Shown piece after piece: positions 1 to 6,133 of a stretch of 19,429 nucleotides of DNA. The DNA is taken from contig JAIRMO010000152.1 in the NCBI GenBank assembly GCA_031258625.1, positions 1 to 19,429 of the forward strand, written 5' to 3'. Source of the stretch: Spirochaetaceae bacterium (lineage in GTDB: Bacteria; Spirochaetota; Spirochaetia; Treponematales; Breznakiellaceae). Within the stretch, counting starts at the first letter, position 1. Every line of letters begins with the position of its first letter. The notes beneath the pieces are model-generated. The model saw nothing but the letters and a program-made list of their open reading frames with translations. It was not told where the DNA came from and ran no database searches. The position numbers and the translations under genes are program-made.

Positions 1-70
1 CCGTGAAAATCAGGGTAACCGGCGGACTTTTTCCGCAACGTATACGCATAGCGGGTCCGCCCCCCACTCC

Positions 71-119
71 TTGCATAAATATACGTAAAGGGTCAGACCC
101 CAAACGTATATTTATGCAA
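71..119. repeat. Perfect 16-bp inverted repeat with nested palindromic core
   Basis: The arm TTGCATAAATATACGT (71-86) is exactly mirrored by ACGTATATTTATGCAA (104-119). The 17-base loop contains a second palindrome, GGGTC-A-GACCC (90-100). From memory, the GGGTCAGACCC core resembles short palindromes that flank REP-associated Y1 transposase genes and related repeats in many bacteria; that link is not proven here. The element lies in the gene-poor leader before fliL and encodes nothing visible. It could be a REP- or MITE-like unit, or a strong transcript-end hairpin with no T-run. Confidence 0.75.
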
Positions 120-122
120 CCC

Positions 123-316
123 CCGCCCCCAGAGGGGGTTCCCTTGTTCCCTAAGTAAACGCCTATGGTTTAATACCCAAGAACCCGCCTTCCGGCGGGG
201 GAGCCTCTGGGGCGGTTCAATCCTCTGCCGATGATAGCGGGGTGGCAAACCCCCAGCACTATAAATTTCCTCTCGAACCAACCATACCCCGTCCGCTCTG
301 CGGCGGGGTTGGTTGA
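123..316. repeat. Cluster of hairpins, possible interspersed repeat
   Basis: Several inverted repeats are packed together. CCGCCCCCAGAGG (123-135) pairs with CCTCTGGGGCGG (204-215) apart from one extra C. CCCGCC (184-189) pairs with GGCGGG (194-199) over a TTCC loop. GGGG (239-242) can pair with CCCC (250-253). The segment 279-296 pairs with 300-315 over a TCT loop, with two bulged Ts. No T-runs follow, so these do not look like standard terminators. The density of palindromes suggests a REP-like or MITE-like composite or a structured RNA. Function is unknown. Confidence 0.45.
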
Positions 317-370
317 TACGGTTTCAAAAGCCCATAACGCCGTTTTTTACCGCCGTCGGCCGCCGCCGGC

Positions 371-392
371 ATTCGGGTAATACCGAATTTTT
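371..392 (+). terminator. Terminator-like hairpin ahead of the fliL promoter region
   Basis: ATTCGG (371-376) pairs with CCGAAT (383-388) around a GTAATA loop and is followed directly by a T-run (388-392). The stem is short and only moderately GC-rich, so this is a weak intrinsic terminator candidate. It would stop + strand transcripts entering from the left and insulate the fliL operon. A second hairpin follows at 393-417 (ATCTCCAAA with TTTGGGGAT, one G-U pair). Confidence 0.4.
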
Positions 393-417
393 ATCTCCAA
401 AACCGGGATTTGGGGAT
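393..417. repeat. 9-bp hairpin between terminator-like site and fliL promoter
   Basis: ATCTCCAAA (393-401) pairs with TTTGGGGAT (409-417) around a 7-base loop, with one G-U wobble. It lies just upstream of the promoter-like boxes at 427-454, so it could be part of the tandem terminator or a protein-binding site. No function can be read from sequence alone. Confidence 0.45.
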
Positions 418-426
418 AAGAAAACC

Positions 427-454
427 TAAAAAAGAGCCCAAAATACGCCGAATC
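427..454 (+). promoter_or_regulatory. Candidate sigma-28 (FliA-type) promoter for fliL operon
   Basis: TAAAAAAG (427-434) and GCCGAATC (447-454) resemble the flagellar sigma-28 elements TAAAGTTT and GCCGATAA. The spacing is 12 bases instead of the usual 11. Transcription would start near 462, giving a leader of about 92 bases before fliL. If correct, FliA encoded at 12465 would regulate its own operon. Motif-only evidence. Confidence 0.35.
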
Positions 455-478
455 TAATAAAGACTCTTAAATATGGAT

Positions 479-507
479 TTGCATAGAATGAAATTTTTGT
501 GTAGTAT
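479..507 (+). promoter_or_regulatory. Candidate sigma-70 promoter for fliL operon
   Basis: TTGCAT (479-484) and TAGTAT (502-507) are 17 bases apart, the ideal sigma-70 spacing. The boxes match consensus at 3 of 6 and 4 of 6 positions. The surrounding stretch (about 420-515) is much more AT-rich than the rest of the window, as expected for a promoter region. It is closer to fliL than the sigma-28-like site and could be used instead of it or together with it. Confidence 0.4.
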
Positions 508-553
508 TAGAATAACGGATCTCTTAAGTCCAACGAAGCGGAGGTACTAGGAC

Positions 554-1111
554 ATGCCGGATAATGACGATCTTGATCTTGGCGGTGAAGATTCCGCCGG
601 GACACAGGGTACCCCTAAAAAAACCTCCGGTTTAGCCGCGTTATTGCCGAATTTACTTAAAATCATAGCCATCGGCTTGGGGGCGCTTATTTTTATTGTG
701 ACGGTGGTGATTATTACCGTTAACATTCTGGGCGGGGGAGGTAAATCCCAGACCGTGGTTACGGATCCGGCATCCCCCTACATAGGAAAGCGGCCGGAAT
801 ACGCCAAGTTCACCGCCATCGGGGTGGTCAGGACCCGGACCAAGGATATGACCCCCACGTCGGTAGTAATTGATATGGTTATCGGTTATGATTTAAATAA
901 TAATGCGGCGGCCACGGAGCTGACCAGCCGGCTTTATGAGCTTCGGGATTTCGTGCGGAGTTTTTTCAGCAGTAAATATGCGGTGGAACTGCAAACTGAA
1001 AACGAACCCCAGTTAAAACAGGAAATTATCGAGTATTTGAATACCCGGGTACTTGACACGGCTAAAGCTCGAATGATTCTGTTTAATCAGTTGGATGTGA
1101 TGGAAATGTGA
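554..1111 (+). CDS. fliL: Flagellar basal body-associated protein FliL
   Basis: FliL is a single-pass inner-membrane protein that surrounds or stabilises the MotA/MotB stator and, in spirochaetes, affects motor torque and filament orientation. The 185-residue product has an acidic, low-complexity cytoplasmic tail (1-25), one transmembrane helix (about 36-59), a Gly-rich hinge (60-63) and a periplasmic domain ending in TRVLDTAKARMILFNQLDVM, typical of the FliL C-terminus. The start is well supported by GGAGGT (540-545) eight bases upstream of the ATG. In other treponemes fliL directly follows motB. Here it opens the operon and is preceded by its own promoter-like region, while motB lies at the far end of the window on the other strand. 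Confidence 0.93.
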   Translation: MPDNDDLDLGGEDSAGTQGTPKKTSGLAALLPNLLKIIAIGLGALIFIVTVVIITVNILGGGGKSQTVVTDPASPYIGKRPEYAKFTAIGVVRTRTKDMTPTSVVIDMVIGYDLNNNAAATELTSRLYELRDFVRSFFSSKYAVELQTENEPQLKQEIIEYLNTRVLDTAKARMILFNQLDVMEM

Positions 1112-1190
1112 GGCGGTTCCAAAACTTCAATTGGGAGAGACCAGCTTTGCTTGTCCGGCTTCCTGAGATTGAGCGGAAAAACCGGGGGTT

Positions 1191-1245
1191 TCCCCATAAA
1201 CCGATTTTTCGGAGGCCTTTTCCGGGATCGGCCGGGTTTTGGGGA
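1191..1245 (+). promoter_or_regulatory. Long hairpin in the fliL-fliM gap, just before the fliM RBS
   Basis: TCCCCATAAACCG (1191-1203) pairs with CGGGTTTTGGGGA (1233-1245) with two mismatches. The enclosed 29 bases can form a further small stem (CGGA with TCCG). The structure ends six bases before the fliM ribosome-binding site (1251-1258). In an otherwise tight operon this 150-base gap is unusual. The hairpin may be an RNA processing or stability element, or may tune fliM translation. Confidence 0.4.
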
Positions 1246-1261
1246 ACTCTAAGGAAGGGAA

Positions 1262-2293
1262 ATGACAGAAGTTCTGTCCCAGGATGAGATTGATCAGCTA
1301 CTCACCGCGATAAACGCCGGGGAAACGGAGCCTGAGGACTTTAAGCCCGCGGCGGATACCCGTAAAATAAAAATTTACGATTTTAAGCGGCCCGATAAGT
1401 TTTCCAAGGAACAGATCCGCACGGTTTCGATCATGCACGAGACCTTCGCCCGGCTGACCACCACGAGCCTTTCCGCCAACCTGCGGAGCATGGTCCATGT
1501 CCATGTGGCGTCGGTGGATCAGTTGACCTATGAAGAGTTTATCCGGTCCATCCCCACCCCAACTACCCTGGCGATCATCAATATGGACCCCTTAAAGGGA
1601 AACGCCATCCTGGAAATTGACCCGGCGGTAACCTTTTCTATTATAGACCGCCTCTTCGGCGGAACCGGGGAGGGGACCAAGGCCCAGCACGAGCTTACCG
1701 ACATAGAACAGTCGGTTATGGAGGGAATCATCGTCAGGATCCTGGGGAATATGCGGGAAGCCTGGGCCACGGTGATCGATCTCCGGCCCCGGCTGGGTCA
1801 GATAGACACCAACCCCCAGTTTGCCCAGATCGTACCCCCCACGGAAATGGTAGTCCTGGTAACCCTGGAAACCAAGGTGGGGGACGTAGAGGGAATGATG
1901 AACTTCTGTATCCCCTACCTGACGATTGAGCCCATCATCAGTAAACTCTCCGCCCAGTTCTGGTATTCTTCGGTACGCCGGGGCACCACCACGGAAAACC
2001 TCAATGTCCTTAAGGAAAAACTGGCGACCGTCGATGTTAATGTAGTAGCGGAGATTGGGAAAATCCAGATCCCGGTTCGGGACGTGCTTTCCCTCAGGGC
2101 GGGGGACGTGGTACGGCTCTATAACGTCCGGGTGGGGGATCCCTTTTCCCTCAATATCGGTAATAAGAAAAAATTTCTCTGCCGGCCCGGGGTTATCGGT
2201 AAAAAAATGGCCGTGCAGATTTTAAAGAAAACGGCGGAGCTTGAACAGGAAGAATTTGAAGAGCTTGCGTCTGATGGGGAGGAAGCATTATGA
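1262..2293 (+). CDS. fliM: Flagellar motor switch protein FliM
   Basis: FliM is the C-ring protein that binds phosphorylated CheY and transmits rotation reversal. The 343-residue product begins with the CheY-P-binding peptide LSQDEIDQLL (5-14), followed by the CheC-like middle domain (about 45-235, including the FliM hallmark LFGGTGEG after an EIDPAVTFSIIDR segment). It ends with a SpoA/FliN-like domain (about 255-330, with VRDVLSLRAGDVVRL). Length is normal for the family. The start has AAGGAAGG (1251-1258) just upstream. The stop overlaps the fliY start as ATGA, so the two switch proteins are probably translationally coupled. Confidence 0.97.
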   Translation: MTEVLSQDEIDQLLTAINAGETEPEDFKPAADTRKIKIYDFKRPDKFSKEQIRTVSIMHETFARLTTTSLSANLRSMVHVHVASVDQLTYEEFIRSIPTPTTLAIINMDPLKGNAILEIDPAVTFSIIDRLFGGTGEGTKAQHELTDIEQSVMEGIIVRILGNMREAWATVIDLRPRLGQIDTNPQFAQIVPPTEMVVLVTLETKVGDVEGMMNFCIPYLTIEPIISKLSAQFWYSSVRRGTTTENLNVLKEKLATVDVNVVAEIGKIQIPVRDVLSLRAGDVVRLYNVRVGDPFSLNIGNKKKFLCRPGVIGKKMAVQILKKTAELEQEEFEELASDGEEAL

Positions 2294-3426
2294 GCGACGG
2301 CGCTCTTTCACAGGATGAAATAGATGCCCTGTTGGCAGGGGTAGACTCCCCCGGTTCGGGGGGCGGTCCGGGACAGGCCGGGGGTTTTGCCGGGCCGGGC
2401 GGTTCCGACACGGATCGTCAGGGGTTGCAGGATTTTCTGACCACCACCGCGGGCGCCCAGTCTTCAAACCTTTCCATGATGACCGGTTCCGACATTACCT
2501 TCCGGGGCCCCCAGGTGGAATCCACCAACCGGGACAGTTTTCTCCAGCAGCTTCCCGACATGGTTACCGTGGTCAAAGTGGATTTTACCTCCGGCTTCCC
2601 GGGGGAACATGTGTTTTTATTGCCCGAGGATACCACCAAAAGCATTGCCAGCCTCATGAATAAAGAGGAAAACATTACCCTGGACGAGATGACCATGTCG
2701 GTAATCGGAGAGGTAATTTCCCAGTTGGTGGGGACCCAGATTACCGCCCTCACCCAAAAAACGGGGAATAAATCCATCGTCTCCACCCCCCCGGAGTCGG
2801 CCAATGTGCCCAAGGCGGCGGCGGCCCTTCCGGCGGGCGATTTTATGGCCGCCGCCTATCAATTGGGCCTGGGGGATGGGAAGAACCATCAAATTTGGGA
2901 AATTTTCGGCCCCGGCGTTTCCGCGGATATAGTCAAGGCCCTGAATGCCGGCGCCGCCCCCTCCGCCCCCCCTGGGGGGGGGCCTTCCTTCGGCGGCGGT
3001 ATGAATGCCTCCGTACCGAACATGGGGATGATGGGGGGAGCGCCGGCCATGCCCCAGATGGGGGGAGCCATGCCCAATATGATGGGGATGTCCCCCACGG
3101 GACAGCCCACCAATGTCCAACAGGTCCAGTTTCCCAGCCTGATGCCCCAGATAACCAGTCAGGAACAGGGAAATATCGGTCTTATCATGGATGTTTTCAT
3201 GGAGATGACCGTTGAATTGGGCCGTACCAGGAAACTTATCAAGGAAATCCTGGGGATGGGGGAAGGAACCATTATCGAGTTGGACAAACTCGCCGGTGAA
3301 CCGGTGGATATCCTGGTAAACCATAAGCTCATTGCCAAGGGCGAAGTGGTGGTAATTGATGAAAATTTCGGCGTCCGGGTCACGGAAATCGTTTCCCCTA
3401 TGGAAAGAATGAACGATTTGGGATAG
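2290..3426 (+). CDS. fliY: Flagellar motor switch protein FliY (FliN-type with CheC-like domain)
   Basis: FliY replaces FliN in the C-ring of spirochaetes and Gram-positive bacteria and can act as a CheY-P phosphatase. The 378-residue product has an N-terminal CheY-P-binding-like peptide LSQDEIDALL (6-15), a Gly/Pro-rich linker (16-45) and a CheC-like domain (about 65-215). A second Gly/Met/Pro-rich linker follows (about 220-275), then a C-terminal FliN/SpoA domain (about 295-370, with IIELDKLAGEPVDILVNHKLIAKGEVVVI). The CheC active-site pattern S/D-x3-E-x2-N is present once as S137-x3-E141-x2-S144: the catalytic Asn is Ser. I see no second intact site, so phosphatase activity is doubtful. 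The start overlaps the fliM stop. Confidence 0.95.
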   Translation: MSDGALSQDEIDALLAGVDSPGSGGGPGQAGGFAGPGGSDTDRQGLQDFLTTTAGAQSSNLSMMTGSDITFRGPQVESTNRDSFLQQLPDMVTVVKVDFTSGFPGEHVFLLPEDTTKSIASLMNKEENITLDEMTMSVIGEVISQLVGTQITALTQKTGNKSIVSTPPESANVPKAAAALPAGDFMAAAYQLGLGDGKNHQIWEIFGPGVSADIVKALNAGAAPSAPPGGGPSFGGGMNASVPNMGMMGGAPAMPQMGGAMPNMMGMSPTGQPTNVQQVQFPSLMPQITSQEQGNIGLIMDVFMEMTVELGRTRKLIKEILGMGEGTIIELDKLAGEPVDILVNHKLIAKGEVVVIDENFGVRVTEIVSPMERMNDLG

Positions 3427-3442
3427 AATGGGAATAAGGAGG

Positions 3443-3471
3443 TTTATTTTTTAATTTATCTATGATATAAT
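3443..3471 (+). promoter_or_regulatory. Candidate extended -10 promoter inside the operon, ahead of fliO
   Basis: TGATATAAT (3463-3471) is a perfect extended -10 element (TGnTATAAT). A weak -35 (TTTATT, 3443-3448) lies 17 bases upstream of the TATAAT. Transcription would start near 3478, within a small GGGG-CTGA-CCCC hairpin (3473-3484). It sits in the only long AT-rich gap between fliY and fliO, so it could give the export-gate genes their own housekeeping transcription. Confidence 0.45.
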
Positions 3472-3540
3472 TGGGGCTGACCCCGGTTGGTAATTTTGGA
3501 TTTACCTTATTATTAAGACTCTACGGGCCAGTTTGTACTT

Positions 3541-3548
3541 GGGAGGGG
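3541..3548 (+). promoter_or_regulatory. Ribosome-binding site that points to a CTG start for fliO
   Basis: GGGAGGGG is followed after five bases (AAAAA) by CTG at 3554. The upstream in-frame candidates TTG 3533 and TTG 3539 have no Shine-Dalgarno-like sequence in front of them and lie at or before this site. The site therefore favours CTG 3554 as the start of fliO. Confidence 0.5.
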
Positions 3549-3553
3549 AAAAA

Positions 3554-4204
3554 CTGAAGCGTTTTGGTATTTTCATAGCCGCCCTTATCATGACCTTTGG
3601 GGACGCGGCGGGAAATATACCCCTATTATCCGCGCAAGTTCCGGATGTTCGGGAGCAAGGGGAAGTATCCCCGGAGGACGCCGGGGCGGTCTCCGATCCC
3701 GGGCTGCCGGGAGGGGAAGAATTCTTACCCCTCGACGATACCCCCCTGGGGACGTTTCCGGAACCGGAGGCGTCCGCTTTTCCCACCATCCTGCGGATGG
3801 TCCTGGTCCTGGCCCTGGTGGCGGCGTTTATTTATATCGTCGTTTTTTTCCTCAAAGGTTTTCTCAAACGGATCTCCCGGCCCCAGGAAGCCGCGAACCC
3901 CTATCTTAAAATATTAGCCAGCCTCCATTTAGGTTCCAACCGTTTTGTATACGTGGTTTCCGTGGGTCCAAAACAGGCCTGGCTCGTGGGGGCCGGCGAC
4001 GGCGGCGTTTCCCTCATCGCCGAAATAGAAGATAAAGAAACGGTAGACACCATGCTCCTGGACGATTCCCGGAAAATAAACGAAACGGGAAAATTCCCGG
4101 ATTTTCGAAGCCTGCTGCGCCGCTTTGGCGGGGGGGGCGGGAACGATACCGGCCCATCCCCGGAAAACATACGGAAACGGCGGGAAAGGCTGCGGGGCCT
4201 ATGA
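3554..4204 (+). CDS. fliO: Flagellar biosynthesis protein FliO (FliZ-like)
   Basis: FliO helps assemble the FliP ring of the flagellar type III export gate. Counting from CTG 3554, the product has 216 residues. It starts with a basic then hydrophobic stretch like a signal peptide (KRFGIFIAALIMTFGDAAG), followed by an acidic, Pro-rich periplasmic region. One transmembrane helix (about 78-102) precedes a cytoplasmic FliO domain (ILASLHLGSNRFVYVVSVGPKQAWLVGAGDGGVSLIAEI in two overlapping parts) and a basic tail. TTG 3533 would add seven residues without a ribosome-binding site. No ATG or GTG offers a sensible start. The stop overlaps the fliP start as ATGA. Position between fliY and fliP supports the call; the family is weakly conserved in sequence. 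Confidence 0.85.
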   Translation: MKRFGIFIAALIMTFGDAAGNIPLLSAQVPDVREQGEVSPEDAGAVSDPGLPGGEEFLPLDDTPLGTFPEPEASAFPTILRMVLVLALVAAFIYIVVFFLKGFLKRISRPQEAANPYLKILASLHLGSNRFVYVVSVGPKQAWLVGAGDGGVSLIAEIEDKETVDTMLLDDSRKINETGKFPDFRSLLRRFGGGGGNDTGPSPENIRKRRERLRGL

Positions 4205-5028
4205 ACGTGATCCGTTTTTTTGCCCCGGCGGCGGTCCTGTTTTTCCTGTTTGCCCTCCTTCCCTTCCCCGCGGGGGCCCAAACCCTGCCCTTTCCGGATA
4301 TGTCCACCCAGGGGACCATGGAGATCCCCACCCCTCCGGCGGATCCGGTGATCCCCTTCATCGATTTGACCATCCGGAACCCCGAATCGGGCCGGGAGGT
4401 GGCCTTTTCCCTCCAGCTCCTCCTCTTGATTACCGTCCTGTCCCTGGCGCCGAGCATCATCATCCTGACGACCAGTTTTTTACGGATATCCATCGTGCTG
4501 GACTTTATCAAACGGGCCCTCTCGCTCCAGCAGGTCCCCCCCAATCAGGTGCTCCTGGGGATATCCCTCTTTTTGACTATTTTTATCATGTGGCCCACCT
4601 TTGAGGGGATCTACAACAACTCCTTCCGGCCCCTGGGGGAGGGGGCCATTTCCGTGGAGGAGGCATACCGGGAAGCGGAAGGCCCCCTGCGGCTCTTTAT
4701 GTACCGGCAGATGCGGGGGAACCCCGATAATATCCGGCTTTTTATGGCCATGCGGGGGCTGGATCGGCCCAATACCCTGGCGGACGTTCCCACCTATGTG
4801 TTGATCCCCGCTTTTATCCTCAACGAGTTGACCGTGGCCTTTAAGATAGGGATCATCCTCTTTATTCCCTTTATCGTTATCGACATGGTGGTGGCCAGCG
4901 CCCTCATGTCCATGGGGATGATCATGCTTCCCCCGGTGATGATCTCCATGCCCTTCAAGCTGATCCTCTTTATTTTGGTGGACGGCTGGGGGCTTTTGAC
5001 GGACCAGATTGTCCGTTCCTTTGTGTAG
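4201..5028 (+). CDS. fliP: Flagellar export gate protein FliP
   Basis: FliP forms the pentameric core of the FliP5-FliQ4-FliR1 export gate in the basal body membrane. The 275-residue product has a cleavable-type signal peptide (1-26, ending PFPAGAQ) and about four transmembrane helices. It carries the conserved FliP signatures LSLAPSIIILTTSFLRISIV and QQVPPNQVLLGISLFLTIFI (about residues 80-140) and, near the C-terminus, MSMGMIMLPPVMISMPFKL. Length is typical. The start overlaps the fliO stop, which implies coupled translation of the assembly factor and its client. Confidence 0.97.
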   Translation: MNVIRFFAPAAVLFFLFALLPFPAGAQTLPFPDMSTQGTMEIPTPPADPVIPFIDLTIRNPESGREVAFSLQLLLLITVLSLAPSIIILTTSFLRISIVLDFIKRALSLQQVPPNQVLLGISLFLTIFIMWPTFEGIYNNSFRPLGEGAISVEEAYREAEGPLRLFMYRQMRGNPDNIRLFMAMRGLDRPNTLADVPTYVLIPAFILNELTVAFKIGIILFIPFIVIDMVVASALMSMGMIMLPPVMISMPFKLILFILVDGWGLLTDQIVRSFV

Positions 5029-5037
5029 GAATAGGGA

Positions 5038-5307
5038 ATGAGTATCGGGGATGTTACCGCCCTGCTCCAGCGGGGGATTCTGGAGGTGCTTTTGTTGGCG
5101 GCGCCCCTCCTTTTATCCGCCCTGGTGGTGGGGCTGGTGGTGGCCATCCTACAGGCGACTACCTCTATTCAGGAGCAGACCCTGACCTTTGTTCCAAAGG
5201 TGGTGATCATCCTCCTGGTTTTAGGGTTCCTGGGGGGATGGATGTTTTCATCCCTGGGGGATTATACGGTCCAGCTTTTCAGGATGATTCCGTCCATGGC
5301 GAGATAG
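5038..5307 (+). CDS. fliQ: Flagellar export gate protein FliQ
   Basis: FliQ is a small two-helix membrane subunit of the export gate. The 89-residue product has two hydrophobic segments (about 14-38 and 55-75) separated by the family signature ATTSIQEQTLTFVPK. Length is exactly in the usual range. The gene starts nine bases after the fliP stop. The likely ribosome-binding site TAGGA (5026-5030) overlaps that stop codon. Confidence 0.97.
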   Translation: MSIGDVTALLQRGILEVLLLAAPLLLSALVVGLVVAILQATTSIQEQTLTFVPKVVIILLVLGFLGGWMFSSLGDYTVQLFRMIPSMAR

Positions 5308-5320
5308 TTGAAGGAATAGC

Positions 5321-6133
5321 ATGGAAAAAGCGGCGCTTGATGAAATTCTACGGATGGCCCCGGCCTTTCTCCTGGTCGCGGTCAGGGCCTTGGCCATGAT
5401 CGAAACCGCCCCCCTCCTCTCTTCCGACGTAAACCCCCAGGTCGTCCGGATCGCCCTGGCGGGATTTGCCGCCTACGCGGCCTTTCCCACGGCCCTGGTA
5501 AGCGGCTGGGAGATCCCCCCCTTCGGCCTGAGCTTTGTGTTTCTGGTTATCGGGGAGGGGCTTATCGGTATTATTATCGGTTTTTTTATGACCATGATAT
5601 TTTCCGCCTTTTCCACCGCGGGGCAGTTTTTTTCCCTTCAAATGGGTTTCGGCGCGTCCGAGACCTTTGATCCCCTGTCCCAAATCGAAAATCCCCTGAT
5701 GGGCTCGTACCTCAACCTGGTGGCCATGCTGGTTTTCCTCTCCCTGGGGGGATTCAGGGAGCTGTTTCTCGGCGGATTCTGGCGCTCGATCCAATCCCTG
5801 AGTATTATGTCCCTGGTGGAAGGCCGGGAAGCGGTCCTGGGGATGCTCCTCGCGGGGCTTTCCCGGCTTTTTTTAGACGCCATGGTCATATCCATGCCCG
5901 TCCTGGGGACCCTTTTCCTGACCAGCCTTTCCACGGGGCTTATCTCCAAGGCCGCCCCCCAGATCAACATCCTGACCGAGGGGTTCCCCCTATCCATCAC
6001 CATTGCCTTTATCCTGATCCGGGTTACCCTGCCCTTTATGGTGGATGCCTTTAGCCGGGTGGTGGAATCGGGGTTTGCGGCGATCGAAACCCTCTACATC
6101 CGAATCGGTACGCCCGTAGGGGGCGGGGTATGA
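5321..6133 (+). CDS. fliR: Flagellar export gate protein FliR
   Basis: FliR is the single-copy gate subunit that packs with FliP and FliQ. The 270-residue product is very hydrophobic with about six transmembrane stretches. It includes FliR-like segments: RALAMIETAPLLSS near the N-terminus, GEGLIGIIIGFFMTMIFSAF, the QMGFGASETFDPLSQIENPL loop, and APQINILTEGFPLSI towards the C-terminus. AAGGA (5311-5315) lies five bases before the ATG. The stop overlaps the flhB start as ATGA. Order fliP-fliQ-fliR-flhB is the standard one. Confidence 0.96.
   Translation: MEKAALDEILRMAPAFLLVAVRALAMIETAPLLSSDVNPQVVRIALAGFAAYAAFPTALVSGWEIPPFGLSFVFLVIGEGLIGIIIGFFMTMIFSAFSTAGQFFSLQMGFGASETFDPLSQIENPLMGSYLNLVAMLVFLSLGGFRELFLGGFWRSIQSLSIMSLVEGREAVLGMLLAGLSRLFLDAMVISMPVLGTLFLTSLSTGLISKAAPQINILTEGFPLSITIAFILIRVTLPFMVDAFSRVVESGFAAIETLYIRIGTPVGGGV

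Noticed and set aside
200..230. tRNA-like T-loop (GGTTCAATCC)
   Set aside because: No acceptor, D or anticodon arms can be folded around it. It is part of the hairpin cluster.
93..281. 62-residue open frame on the - strand
   Set aside because: It runs through several inverted repeats, has an Arg/Pro-rich composition like a by-product of GC-rich palindromes, and shows no recognisable domain. Treated as part of the repeat region.
2617..3324. 235-residue - strand frame opposite fliY
   Set aside because: It lies fully inside fliY, and its His/Gly/Pro-rich sequence is what antisense reading of this GC-rich gene gives.
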